A DNA stretch of 15,281 nt from an uncultured Ectothiorhodospiraceae bacterium (GCA_947259425.1 CAMYMO010000151.1:1-15281); one strand, 5' to 3'. Shown: positions 1 to 7,853, counted from the first letter of the stretch. Program-made: numbers and translations. The notes: a model not told the origin generated them from the sequence alone.

Positions 1-631
1 CCATTTTAGCCTGACCCTGTTCAATTAATTCAGGATGCTCTGAAATACCAGCTGGCACTGTTAACAGGTCTTTATATTTTCCATCTGCATGTAAGTGGGT
101 CGATAATATTCCAGCCTCTTCACTTTCCTGCAAAATGACTGCTCCAGCTCCATCACCGAATAATACGCAGGTTGAACGATCTTCCCAGTTAATAATGCGT
201 GATAATGTTTCTGCGCCAATAACTAAAGCCGTTTTTGCCTCACCGGTTTTAATGAATTTTTCTGCCACTGAAAGAGCATAAACAAAACCGGTACATACTG
301 CTTGCACATCGAATGCGGCACATCCATGGATATCAAGCCGTTCCTGTAATAAACATGCGGTGCTGGGAAAAATACGATCAGGTGTGGTTGTTGCTACGAC
401 GATTAAATCAATATCCGATGTATTAATGCCCGCTGCTTCAATGGCTGCACGTGCCGCACGTTCAGCTAAGTCACAGGTAGTCTCATCGTCATTAGCAATG
501 TGGCGTTTTTTAATGCCGGTACGCTCAGTAATCCACTCGTCAGTTGTATCCACCATTTTTTCTAAATCATGGTTTGTTAATACTTTTTCTGGCAAGTAAG
601 AGCCGGTTCCGATTATGCGTGCGTAACTCAA
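1..631 (-). CDS. fabH: 3-oxoacyl-ACP synthase III (KAS III), 3' end outside the window
   Basis: FabH starts type II fatty-acid synthesis by condensing acetyl-CoA with malonyl-ACP in the cytoplasm. About 210 of the usual ~317 residues are visible. The N-terminus carries IIGTGSYLPE, then EWITERTGI near residues 32-40, as in E. coli FabH. The active-site cysteine is in AVCTGF at about residue 113, and FGDGAGA follows. The catalytic His and Asn of the triad would lie in the missing C-terminal third. I chose a TTG start (631-629) because it gives the correct FabH N-terminus, no ATG is available there, and AAGGA lies a few bases upstream. The TTG overlaps the plsX stop by four bases (TTGA), which suggests translational coupling. 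It is the last visible gene of the yceD-rpmF-plsX-fabH operon. Identification is firm; the rare start is well supported but inferred. Confidence 0.95.
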   Translation of the reverse strand, partial: MSYARIIGTGSYLPEKVLTNHDLEKMVDTTDEWITERTGIKKRHIANDDETTCDLAERAARAAIEAAGINTSDIDLIVVATTTPDRIFPSTACLLQERLDIHGCAAFDVQAVCTGFVYALSVAEKFIKTGEAKTALVIGAETLSRIINWEDRSTCVLFGDGAGAVILQESEEAGILSTHLHADGKYKDLLTVPAGISEHPELIEQGQAKM

Positions 632-1674
632 CTCTCTTCCTTTACCTGATCAAGCTGACCTTCTAATTCTTTTCGTATCATATTAGGGACGTCTTTAATG
701 ACTTCCTGACGTGCCTCAAGTATAGCTTTACCAAATGCATACTGATCTGCACCGCCATGGCTTTTAATTACTATACCATTAAGCCCTAACAAACTTGCGC
801 CATTATATGCCCGGGGATCTAAACGTTTACCAAAGGCCTTTAATACGGGCATAGCTATTATGGCTATTAATTTATTTAATATGTTACGTTTGAATTCGGC
901 TTTCAAATAGGTAGCAAACATTTTGGCAACACCTTCGCTTGTTTTAAGCATCACATTACCAATGAATCCATCACATACAACTACGTCAGTTGGGTTCATA
1001 TATATGCCATCGCCTTCAATAAATCCAACATAGTTAAGACTGCATTCATTAAATAAACGGGCGGCTTCTTTGACTCGTTCGTTTCCTTTAATCTCTTCTT
1101 CACCAATATTAAGTAAACCAACGGTTGGGTTGGGATTGTCATCAACAGCACTGGTTAATACTGAACCCATAACTGCAAACTCCAGTAGATGTTCAGCGGA
1201 TGAGTCAACGTTGGCACCTAAATCCAAAACATGAGTGTGCCCTTTTACGGTTGGTAAAGTTGTACAAATTGCAGGGCGATCAATGCCTGGCAATGTCTTA
1301 AGTACAAATCGTGCCGTTGCCATTAACGCACCAGTATTACCTGCGCTAACCGCAGCCTGAGCGCTTCCATCTTTTACCAAATTAAGAGCCACCCGCATTG
1401 ATGAGTCTTTCTTTTTGCGTAAAGCATGGGATGGTAAGTCATCCATCTCAACCGTTTGAGAAGCATGTTGGATAGACAGGCGTTCACTTACACTGGCGTC
1501 AATAGACTTTAATTCTGATTCAAGTCGAGATTTATCGCCTACGAGAATTAATTTAAGATCTTGCTGACGTTTTAATATATGAACTGCTGCTGGAACCGTG
1601 ACGTCTGGCCCATGATCACCACCCATCGCATCCAATGCGACAACTATGTGGTCTTTATTGTTATGTTGAGACAT
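628..1674 (-). CDS. plsX: Phosphate acyltransferase PlsX
   Basis: PlsX is a peripheral membrane enzyme that makes acyl-phosphate from acyl-ACP and orthophosphate, the acyl donor for PlsY in phospholipid synthesis. The 348-residue product has the family length. It opens with VVALDAMGGDHGPD (residues 11-24) and contains VSAGNTGALMA, LDLGAN, NIGEEEIKG and VCDGFIGNVMLKTSEG, all typical of PlsX. The start at 1674 gives the expected N-terminus, but there is no good Shine-Dalgarno, only AAAGA about ten bases upstream. A perfect 22-bp hairpin ends 14 bases before the ATG and could restrict ribosome loading or transcription into this gene. The 3' end overlaps the fabH start. Identification is firm. 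Confidence 0.97.
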   Translation of the reverse strand: MSQHNNKDHIVVALDAMGGDHGPDVTVPAAVHILKRQQDLKLILVGDKSRLESELKSIDASVSERLSIQHASQTVEMDDLPSHALRKKKDSSMRVALNLVKDGSAQAAVSAGNTGALMATARFVLKTLPGIDRPAICTTLPTVKGHTHVLDLGANVDSSAEHLLEFAVMGSVLTSAVDDNPNPTVGLLNIGEEEIKGNERVKEAARLFNECSLNYVGFIEGDGIYMNPTDVVVCDGFIGNVMLKTSEGVAKMFATYLKAEFKRNILNKLIAIIAMPVLKAFGKRLDPRAYNGASLLGLNGIVIKSHGGADQYAFGKAILEARQEVIKDVPNMIRKELEGQLDQVKEES

Positions 1675-1688
1675 ATAATTTGTCTTTG

Positions 1689-1735
1689 TATAAAGAACTA
1701 CGGGACATGATATTCATGTCCCGTAGTTCTTTATA
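1689..1735 (-). promoter_or_regulatory. Perfect 22-bp inverted repeat (hairpin) between rpmF and plsX
   Basis: Bases 1689-1710 are the exact reverse complement of 1714-1735, with a TAT loop at 1711-1713. The core is CTACGGGACATGA and the stem base is AT-rich (TATAAAGAA on one side, TTCTTTATA on the other). In the minus-strand transcript it lies 17 bases after the rpmF stop and 14 bases before the plsX ATG. There is a U-rich 3' flank within the stem but no long U-tract after it. It may act as a partial terminator, an RNase processing or stability element, or a translation block on plsX. The hairpin is seen directly; its role is inferred. Confidence 0.85.
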
Positions 1736-1752
1736 TAATTGGTGGATTCCGT

Positions 1753-1935
1753 TTAATCGTTGTTATTGGTTTCAATAACTTTACGACCACGGTAATAACC
1801 ATCAGCACTTACATGGTGACGCAAGTGAGTTTCACCTGAAGTAGGCTCTATAGATAGAGTACGTTCAGATAATGAATCATGTGAACGACGCATACCACGT
1901 CTTGATGGTGTTACTTTGCTTTTTTGCACTGCCAT
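1753..1935 (-). CDS. rpmF: 50S ribosomal protein L32
   Basis: L32 is a small basic protein of the large ribosomal subunit. The 60-residue product begins MAVQKSKVTPSRRGMRRSHD and contains TSGETHLRHH and ADGYYRGRKVI, a nearly complete match to the bacterial L32 pattern. It has no cysteines, so it is the zinc-free form. The start is supported by GAGG seven bases upstream. It lies 23 bases after yceD, an arrangement conserved in gammaproteobacteria that links ribosome assembly with lipid synthesis. The hairpin downstream could keep L32 output well above that of PlsX and FabH, as ribosomal stoichiometry would require. Confidence 0.98.
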   Translation of the reverse strand: MAVQKSKVTPSRRGMRRSHDSLSERTLSIEPTSGETHLRHHVSADGYYRGRKVIETNNND

Positions 1936-1958
1936 AATGTTGCCTCACTACTTAAAAA

Positions 1959-2492
1959 TTAGTCATCTCTTTTCAACTTAGCCAATACCGCAAAAGGATT
2001 TGGTTTCTCTTCCTCTGGTACCTTTTCTTCATCTAAGCCATCATTTATAAATCTGGCGGCTTCACAATCACTCAGCTCATGCATCGCAATGGTTGGTAAC
2101 GCCAGGAGGAGTTCATCCTCAATCACATCATTTAGTTTTAGTGGGATCGATTCCACCAAATAGGGTTCATGCTGTAGCGGCATTTTAGCCGACTCTTGCT
2201 CAGATCTCACCCACGCCAACTTGATGCTTAAATCAATTGGGTAATCATATCGCTCAAGGCAGCGTTGGCAAATCAGTGCCAGGCTTGCCTTGAGATGTCC
2301 CACAACCTGTGGAACGCCAAAATCATCAATATCGAAGTCTAACACAACCGCAACTTTTCCAGAATCCACTTTCAAAAGCGGTTGTAAGCGCTTGAATTGC
2401 TTGAGTGGAATCTCCCCTTCTAGATGAGCCCTCGATTCGGTAAGCCGAAAAGGGTCGATTTCGTGGGGCAGTCGCACAATATGCTTTGACAT
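1959..2492 (-). CDS. yceD: YceD (DUF177) family, 23S rRNA accumulation protein
   Basis: YceD proteins are needed for normal 23S rRNA accumulation in bacteria and plants; the mechanism is not settled. The 177-residue product has the family hallmarks: an N-terminal HIVRLPHEIDPFRL, a CQRCLE pair in the middle (about residues 95-98), EDELLLALP, a HELSDCE stretch, and the conserved C-terminal KPNPFAVLAKLKR. The start at 2492 matches the E. coli YceD N-terminus. No Shine-Dalgarno precedes it. A near-consensus promoter predicts a transcript starting only about 3-5 bases upstream, so the mRNA may be effectively leaderless. First gene of the operon with rpmF, plsX and fabH. Confidence 0.93.
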   Translation of the reverse strand: MSKHIVRLPHEIDPFRLTESRAHLEGEIPLKQFKRLQPLLKVDSGKVAVVLDFDIDDFGVPQVVGHLKASLALICQRCLERYDYPIDLSIKLAWVRSEQESAKMPLQHEPYLVESIPLKLNDVIEDELLLALPTIAMHELSDCEAARFINDGLDEEKVPEEEKPNPFAVLAKLKRDD

Positions 2493-2501
2493 AGGCCGCG
2501 A

Positions 2502-2530
2502 ATTCTAACGATCCGCCTGATCCGTGTCAA
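2502..2530 (-). promoter_or_regulatory. Sigma-70-type promoter of the yceD-rpmF-plsX-fabH operon
   Basis: On the minus strand a perfect -35 box TTGACA (2530-2525) is followed by exactly 17 bases and the -10 box TAGAAT (2507-2502), five of six consensus bases. Only nine bases separate the -10 box from the yceD ATG at 2492, so initiation at the usual distance leaves a 5' leader of about 3-5 bases. Confidence 0.7.
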
Positions 2531-2585
2531 AAATATGTAGTGTTTTCACGTACTTTTATGGCCTTTTCTTACCTTTTTATTAAAC

Positions 2586-2616
2586 TTGACATAGCCCCCA
2601 CCCAGGTTGGCAGAAT
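2586..2616 (+). promoter_or_regulatory. Candidate promoter of pycAB
   Basis: A perfect -35 box TTGACA (2586-2591) precedes the AT-containing hexamer CAGAAT (2611-2616) with a spacer of 19 bases, longer than ideal. The pycA ribosome-binding site AAGGGAG (2625-2631) follows, five bases before the ATG. The -35 box is convincing and the -10 box is only fair. It is divergent from the yceD promoter, about 55 bases away. Confidence 0.4.
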
Positions 2617-2636
2617 ACCCGTTCAAGGGAGCCTGA

Positions 2637-4055
2637 ATGATTAAAAAGATACTTATTGCGAATCGAGGTGAAATTGCGGTTCGTATCGTACGAGCCTGTG
2701 CCGAGATGGGCATTAAATCGGTAGCCGTGTATGCAGAGCCTGACCGCTACGCCCTGCATGTCAAAAAGGCGGATGAGGCCTATAGCCTTGGTCCAGACAC
2801 GGTCGCCGGCTACCTCAACGCGCACCGTCTGGTCAATCTGGCCAAAGCGGCGGGTTGCGATGCCTTGCACCCTGGTTATGGTTTTTTATCAGAAAACCCG
2901 GAATTAGCCGAAATCTGTGAACGGCGTGGTATCTATTTTATCGGTCCTACACCTGAGGTAATCCGTAAAATGGGTGATAAAACCCAGGCCAGGAAGGCCA
3001 TGGTGGCTGGGGGTATCCCCGTGACTCCAGGCAGTGAAGATAATTTAACCGATCTGAAAGAGGCCCTTCAATTAGCGGATGATATTGGTTATCCCATTAT
3101 GTTAAAAGCCACTTCTGGCGGTGGAGGCCGGGGTATACGGCGTTGCGACACGGCCGATGAGTTAAAACGCAACTATGATCGTGTCATCTCCGAAGCCACC
3201 AAGGCCTTTGGTCAATCTGAAGTGTTTATAGAGAAGTTCATTGCCAATCCACGCCATATTGAGGTCCAGATCCTGGCTGATAAGCATGGCAATGTTATCA
3301 GTCTGTATGAACGCGATTGTTCTATACAACGCCGCCATCAAAAGCTGATCGAGATAGCCCCTTCTCCGCAATTATCTGAAGAGCAGCGACAGATGCTTGG
3401 CGAACTTGCCGTAAATGCAGCCAAGGCCGTCGGCTATACCAATGCGGGGACGGTTGAATTTTTACTTGATGAAAATGAAAATTTTTACTTCATGGAAATG
3501 AATACCCGTCTACAGGTAGAGCATCCCATTACTGAAGTGATTACCGGCATAGATATCGTACAGGAACAAATTCGAATCGCATCGGGATTAAAACTCCAAT
3601 ACAAACAGCAAGACATACAAAAACGCGGATATGCCATTGAGTTTCGTATCAACGCTGAAGATCCTAAAAATGACTTTCTACCCAGTTTCGGCAAGATTAC
3701 TCGCTACTTTGCCGCAGGTGGCCCCGGTGTTCGAACCGATGGTGCTATTTATTCTGGTTACACCATCCCGCCCTATTACGACTCGATGTGCGCCAAGCTT
3801 ATCGTCTGGGCACTAGACTGGGATGCCGTATTAGACCGGGCCGAACGTGCGCTTAACGACATTACCGTATCCGGTGTTAAAACAACCATCCCATACCAGT
3901 TTGAAATTTTAAAATCTGCTGAATTCCAGTCTGGAAAATTTAACACCGGTTTTATCGAAGAACATCCCGAATTAATCAATTACTCAGTACGTATCTCAAA
4001 CCGCGAACTCGCTGCTGCCATTGGTGCGGCCGTAGCCGCCAGCATGGGCTTATAG
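2637..4055 (+). CDS. pycA: Pyruvate carboxylase subunit A (biotin carboxylase)
   Basis: This subunit uses ATP and bicarbonate to carboxylate the biotin carried by its partner. The 472-residue product has the AccC fold in order: an N-terminal domain (KILIANRGEIA, residues 4-14; HPGYGFLSEN, 78-87), an ATP-grasp domain with the glycine loop SGGGGRGIR (160-168), catalytic residues around EMNTRLQVEHP (E287, N289, R291, Q293, E295), and a C-terminal biotin-carboxylase domain. It could be confused with the acetyl-CoA carboxylase subunit AccC. The adjacent co-directional gene for a carboxyltransferase/biotin-carrier subunit, 16 bases downstream, points to the two-subunit pyruvate carboxylase known from Pseudomonas and methanogens. 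The last ~17 residues form an alanine-rich helix. The start has the strong RBS AAGGGAG. Confidence 0.88.
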   Translation: MIKKILIANRGEIAVRIVRACAEMGIKSVAVYAEPDRYALHVKKADEAYSLGPDTVAGYLNAHRLVNLAKAAGCDALHPGYGFLSENPELAEICERRGIYFIGPTPEVIRKMGDKTQARKAMVAGGIPVTPGSEDNLTDLKEALQLADDIGYPIMLKATSGGGGRGIRRCDTADELKRNYDRVISEATKAFGQSEVFIEKFIANPRHIEVQILADKHGNVISLYERDCSIQRRHQKLIEIAPSPQLSEEQRQMLGELAVNAAKAVGYTNAGTVEFLLDENENFYFMEMNTRLQVEHPITEVITGIDIVQEQIRIASGLKLQYKQQDIQKRGYAIEFRINAEDPKNDFLPSFGKITRYFAAGGPGVRTDGAIYSGYTIPPYYDSMCAKLIVWALDWDAVLDRAERALNDITVSGVKTTIPYQFEILKSAEFQSGKFNTGFIEEHPELINYSVRISNRELAAAIGAAVAASMGL

Positions 4056-4071
4056 TTATAAGAGAAGACGA

Positions 4072-5907
4072 ATGACAAAAATAAACATCACTGACACGAT
4101 TTTACGCGACGCACACCAATCCTTAATTGCCACACGTATGCGTACGGAAGATATGTTACCCATCTGCGAGAAACTCGATCAAGTTGGTTACTGGTCACTC
4201 GAGGCATGGGGAGGCGCTACTTTTGATTCATGTATTCGGTTTTTAAAAGAAGACCCGTGGGAACGATTGCGGAAACTAAAAGAAGCTTTACCCAACACAC
4301 CATTACAAATGTTATTGCGCGGTCAAAACTTACTGGGTTACCGACATTATGCGGATGATGTGGTGAAAAACTTTGTGCAGAAGACGGCTGATAACGGCAT
4401 GGATGTGTTTCGCATCTTTGATGCGTTAAATGATTTACGAAACCTGCGAGTCTCAATCGAATCGGTGAAGAAATCTAATAAACATGCGCAGGGTGCAATA
4501 TGTTATACAACCAGCCCGGTTCATGGCATTAAACAGTTTGTACAAATGGGCAAGCAAATGCAGGACATGGGCTGTGATAGTGTCGTCATAAAAGACATGG
4601 CAGGTCTGCTTACACCACATGTTACCGGTGAATTGGTATCTGAACTGGTGAGCAATTTATCCGTTCCTGTTCATATACATTCACATGCGACATCCGGTCT
4701 GGCCGAGATGTGTCAATTAAAAGCCATTGAAAATGGAGCAACCGGTATTGATACGGCTATTTCTTCCTTTGCCGGTGGCACCAGTCATCCACCAACCGAG
4801 AGCATGGTCGCAGCACTACGAGGTACGGCGTTTGACAGCAAGCTCGATCTGGAATTACTGCAGACAATTGGCTTTTATTTTTACGATGTCAGAAAGAAAT
4901 ATCACCAGTTTGAAAGTGACTACACCGGAGTTGATACCCGTGTACAAGTTAACCAGGTTCCGGGTGGAATGATTTCCAATTTAGCTCATCAATTAAAAGA
5001 ACAAGATGCATTAAATCGAATGCAAGAAGTCCTTGCTGAAATACCGAATGTCCGTTCAGATCTTGGTTACCCGCCTTTGGTTACGCCAACGTCACAGATT
5101 GTTGGTACGCAAGCGGTGATGAATGTTATAGCTGGCGAACGTTACAAGACGATTACAAATGAGGTAAAACTTTATCTAAAAGGACGATATGGGCAAGCGC
5201 CCGGTAAAGTAAATGAAAACGTCCGGCGCCAGGCGATTGGAAGTGAAGAAGTCATTGATGTACGTCCTGCTGATCTACTTCCAGCCGAATACAATAAACT
5301 AAAAAAAGAAATCGGTGATCTGGCCTTAAACGAAGAAGATGTATTAACTTTTTCGATGTTTCCAGATATCGGGCGAGATTATTTGCAACAACGAAAAGAT
5401 AATAATCTGGTACCTGAGTCGCTCGATGCTTTTAATGATGATGCGAATTCTGCTTGTATGGCGGCAACTGAATTCAATGTGGCTATTCATGGAGAGACAT
5501 ATCATATTAAAGTAAACGGCACTGGATATCGAAACCAACCAAGCCGCCCCTATTATATAAGCATAGATGGCGTACCTGAAGAGATTTTAGTCGAACCTTT
5601 AGACAGCATCTCTGTTGGTTTAGAAACAAATGGCAATAGTGACCCCGGTACAACCTCATCTGACACGAATGGACGTCCACGTGCAACCCAGCCAGGCCAC
5701 GTGACGACTTCAATGCCGGGTACGATAGTCGAGGTGATGGTTTCAGAAGGCGATACTGTTAAGGCGGGCGATGCAGTACTCATCACTGAGGCAATGAAAA
5801 TGGAAACCGAAATTCAGGCACCTATATCCGGGACCATAAAATCTATTTTTGTAAAAAAAGGTGACATGGTGACACCGGATGAAATGCTGATCGAGATCGC
5901 CGATTAA
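4072..5907 (+). CDS. pycB: Pyruvate carboxylase subunit B (carboxyltransferase plus biotin carrier; OadA-like)
   Basis: This subunit transfers the carboxyl group from biotin to pyruvate, giving oxaloacetate for the TCA cycle. The 611-residue product starts with the HMGL-like carboxyltransferase domain (ITDTILRDAHQS, 6-17; RGQNLLGYRHYADD, 83-96). Likely metal ligands and carbamylated lysine are D13, K174 in VVIKDMAGLL, and H203/H205 in HIHSHATSGL. A conserved PYC/OADA middle domain follows, then a variable Asp/Ser/Thr-rich linker around 530-545 and a biotinyl domain with EAMKMET, biotinylated at K576. The same architecture occurs in OadA, the alpha subunit of sodium-pumping oxaloacetate decarboxylase. 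The upstream biotin carboxylase gene and the absence of oadB or oadG here favour pyruvate carboxylase. AGAGAAG is the ribosome-binding site. Confidence 0.88.
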   Translation: MTKINITDTILRDAHQSLIATRMRTEDMLPICEKLDQVGYWSLEAWGGATFDSCIRFLKEDPWERLRKLKEALPNTPLQMLLRGQNLLGYRHYADDVVKNFVQKTADNGMDVFRIFDALNDLRNLRVSIESVKKSNKHAQGAICYTTSPVHGIKQFVQMGKQMQDMGCDSVVIKDMAGLLTPHVTGELVSELVSNLSVPVHIHSHATSGLAEMCQLKAIENGATGIDTAISSFAGGTSHPPTESMVAALRGTAFDSKLDLELLQTIGFYFYDVRKKYHQFESDYTGVDTRVQVNQVPGGMISNLAHQLKEQDALNRMQEVLAEIPNVRSDLGYPPLVTPTSQIVGTQAVMNVIAGERYKTITNEVKLYLKGRYGQAPGKVNENVRRQAIGSEEVIDVRPADLLPAEYNKLKKEIGDLALNEEDVLTFSMFPDIGRDYLQQRKDNNLVPESLDAFNDDANSACMAATEFNVAIHGETYHIKVNGTGYRNQPSRPYYISIDGVPEEILVEPLDSISVGLETNGNSDPGTTSSDTNGRPRATQPGHVTTSMPGTIVEVMVSEGDTVKAGDAVLITEAMKMETEIQAPISGTIKSIFVKKGDMVTPDEMLIEIAD

Positions 5908-5942
5908 ATTGTTAAGGTGACGATAAGTTTTTCGGAGTATAC

Positions 5943-5972
5943 TTGTCGAAACCACTTTTTAATCAATTATAG
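5943..5972 (+). promoter_or_regulatory. Possible promoter of yceF
   Basis: TTGTCG (5943-5948) is followed after 18 bases by TTATAG (5967-5972) in an AT-rich stretch between pycB and yceF. The boxes are only fair matches. No terminator is visible after pycB, so read-through from pycAB is an equal possibility. There is no clear Shine-Dalgarno before yceF. Confidence 0.25.
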
Positions 5973-5992
5973 ATATTCTGAACAACCCAAAC

Positions 5993-6577
5993 ATGAATAT
6001 GCAGTTAGTCCTGGCCTCCACTTCACCCTTCCGTCGAGCGATTCTCGAAAAACTTAATATTGAGTTTGATACTGTCGCACCAGGTAATGTTGATGAGACA
6101 CCGCTTCCAGGAGAGATCCCTGAACAACTCGTCTCACGTCTGGCAGAAGCAAAAGCACTGGACGTTGGGAAAACAATGTCAAACGCCCTGGTGATTGGCT
6201 CCGATCAGGTTGCCGTTGTCGATGGTCAGATAGTTGAAAAGCCAGGCAACCATGAAAACGCCATAAAGCAACTAAAACGAGCCTCGGGTAAAAGAGTGAG
6301 TTTTCTGACCGGTTTGTGTTTATATAATACAGAATCGAAACGTGTTCAGGTTGAGGTGGTTCCCTACAATGTTATTTTTAGACATTTAACGGATAGTCAA
6401 ATTGAAAATTATTTATCTGCCGAACAGCCCTATAATTGTGCAGGCAGTTTTAAGTCAGAGGGAATGGGCATTGCTTTGTTTAAACGGCTTGAAGGCGATG
6501 ATCCAAACACCTTAATTGGTCTACCACTTATTCGATTAATTAGAATGTTAGAAAGCGAAGGCTTTATGATTTTATGA
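5993..6577 (+). CDS. yceF: Maf family nucleotide pyrophosphatase, YceF type
   Basis: YceF-type Maf proteins hydrolyse modified nucleoside triphosphates, preferring 7-methyl-GTP, and are thought to keep them out of nucleic acids. The 194-residue product shows LASTSPFRRAILEKL (residues 7-21), NVDETP (32-37), IGSDQV with D71 as likely catalytic residue, VEKPG (81-85), CAGSFKSEGMGI (149-160) and DPNTLIGLPL. The SDQV and GSFKSEG variants match the YceF subgroup rather than the dTTP-specific YhdE subgroup. Two starts are possible, 5993 (MNMQL) or 5999 (MQL), and neither has a good ribosome-binding site. In E. coli yceF is next to yceD; here pycAB lies between. Its stop codon touches the stop of the convergent metallopeptidase/VWA gene. 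Confidence 0.93.
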   Translation: MNMQLVLASTSPFRRAILEKLNIEFDTVAPGNVDETPLPGEIPEQLVSRLAEAKALDVGKTMSNALVIGSDQVAVVDGQIVEKPGNHENAIKQLKRASGKRVSFLTGLCLYNTESKRVQVEVVPYNVIFRHLTDSQIENYLSAEQPYNCAGSFKSEGMGIALFKRLEGDDPNTLIGLPLIRLIRMLESEGFMIL

Positions 6578-7813
6578 TTAGTTTAATTGAATGCGTTGTC
6601 CCCAGGGAATTGGATGCTTCCCTTTTACTAACCAGATAACTGGATAAAAGGGATCCGAATCTGGAAAACTACCTTCTGCATCCGTAAAATAGATTAATAA
6701 ATCCGGTGTTCGGTCCAGCGTTTCAGTCCATTTAAAAACAGGTCGAAAATCGGTACCACCTCCCCCCTTGATGGCTTCGGGTAATTCGAACTCTTCCCAT
6801 GGTTCAAAGGTCCACGGTCCCTGCTCTGCTAAATTTGCATCACAGGCGTGTAATAATATTCGGGCACGCATCTGTCCTTTAATTGAATCAATCTCACTGA
6901 CAAATTCTTTCATTTCAGCTTGTGATATAGAACCACTGGTATCTAATGCAATGACAACATCAACCTGACTACTTCGTAAACTCGGAAATATAGCCGGATC
7001 ACCACGACGGGTTGAAGGCCTTGTATAGCTATAATCATCTCGCGCTAATGAAGTCATATAACGTGCAAGTAACATTCGCCATGGTAATTGGGGCTGAATT
7101 AAAAAATCGACCAATCGTGCCATGTCGCCTGATAGCTTACCGGCCTGCATCGCCTGTTGCGCAGCACCCGCTAAACGTTGTTGCCATTGCACACTTAGAT
7201 TATCTTGTTCATCTTGTGATAAGGGGGGTGGTTGCGGAGCGCCCTGAGAATTTTCATCTGGTTGTTGTTGCGGGCTGGCACCATTGTCACTGTCATCCTG
7301 ATCTTCTGGTTTGGGTGGTGGTGGTTCAGGAGGTGGGTTCTGGTTTTGTTGCTGCTCATTTGGCTGATCATAGAGATGCTGATCCAGTGTTTGTTCGTTT
7401 TCATTATCATCAAGGCATGGATAAATCTCTTCAGCGGTCATACCATCAAACTCACGTAGATTTAACGATCCAGGAGGCGCCTGCAAACCGTCTTTGACCA
7501 GCAATGGATTAATTGCATAATCGCATGCAATGTCCCAGCGATGTTTTATGCGATGTTCGCGACGAGCAAAATGCGACAAGGCACAGTGTAATGCCTCATG
7601 CGCTAATATGAATTGAGTTTCAGATAAACTTAGCTGTTCAATAAACTCTGGATTATAAAAAAACTTGCGTGCATCTGTGGCCGTGGTAGTACACCACTCC
7701 GGATCCGCCATGATCATCGGTAGCCGCAAAACCAATGCGCCCAGAAAAGGCTTATCGATTATTAATTTGGTTCTTGCTGCCGCAAGTTTGTTTTCTATGT
7801 CGAGGTTATCCAT
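6578..7813 (-). CDS. DUF2201-type protein: putative metallopeptidase domain plus VWA domain
   Basis: The 411-residue protein has three parts. Residues 1-135 resemble the DUF2201 N-terminal putative metallopeptidase region, with the zinc-type motif HEALH (72-76) inside ILAHEALHCALSH. Residues 135-205 are a hydrophilic Gln/Pro/Asp/Asn-rich linker of low complexity. Residues 206-411 form a VWA-like domain with the MIDAS motif DTSGS (291-295), GGGGTDF (350-356) and YFTDAEG (D378), so metal-dependent partner binding should be intact. No signal peptide or membrane segment is seen, so it should be cytoplasmic. The MoxR-type ATPase gene lies directly upstream on the same strand, and such pairs are known to act together as chaperone-like systems. 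The target here is unknown. The start has AAAGG a few bases upstream. Confidence 0.85.
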   Translation of the reverse strand: MDNLDIENKLAAARTKLIIDKPFLGALVLRLPMIMADPEWCTTTATDARKFFYNPEFIEQLSLSETQFILAHEALHCALSHFARREHRIKHRWDIACDYAINPLLVKDGLQAPPGSLNLREFDGMTAEEIYPCLDDNENEQTLDQHLYDQPNEQQQNQNPPPEPPPPKPEDQDDSDNGASPQQQPDENSQGAPQPPPLSQDEQDNLSVQWQQRLAGAAQQAMQAGKLSGDMARLVDFLIQPQLPWRMLLARYMTSLARDDYSYTRPSTRRGDPAIFPSLRSSQVDVVIALDTSGSISQAEMKEFVSEIDSIKGQMRARILLHACDANLAEQGPWTFEPWEEFELPEAIKGGGGTDFRPVFKWTETLDRTPDLLIYFTDAEGSFPDSDPFYPVIWLVKGKHPIPWGQRIQLN

Positions 7814-7853
7814 TTAACCTTTCTTCTCAAACCATCATACCCGCGGGGCACTT

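Noticed and set aside
360..599. 79-codon plus-strand open frame
   Set aside because: It lies wholly inside fabH on the opposite strand, and the minus-strand translation matches FabH throughout.
7012..7497. A 161-codon open frame on the plus strand
   Set aside because: It is antisense to the Gln/Pro-rich linker and metallopeptidase region of the VWA gene; low-complexity codons leave the opposite strand open. No family resemblance.
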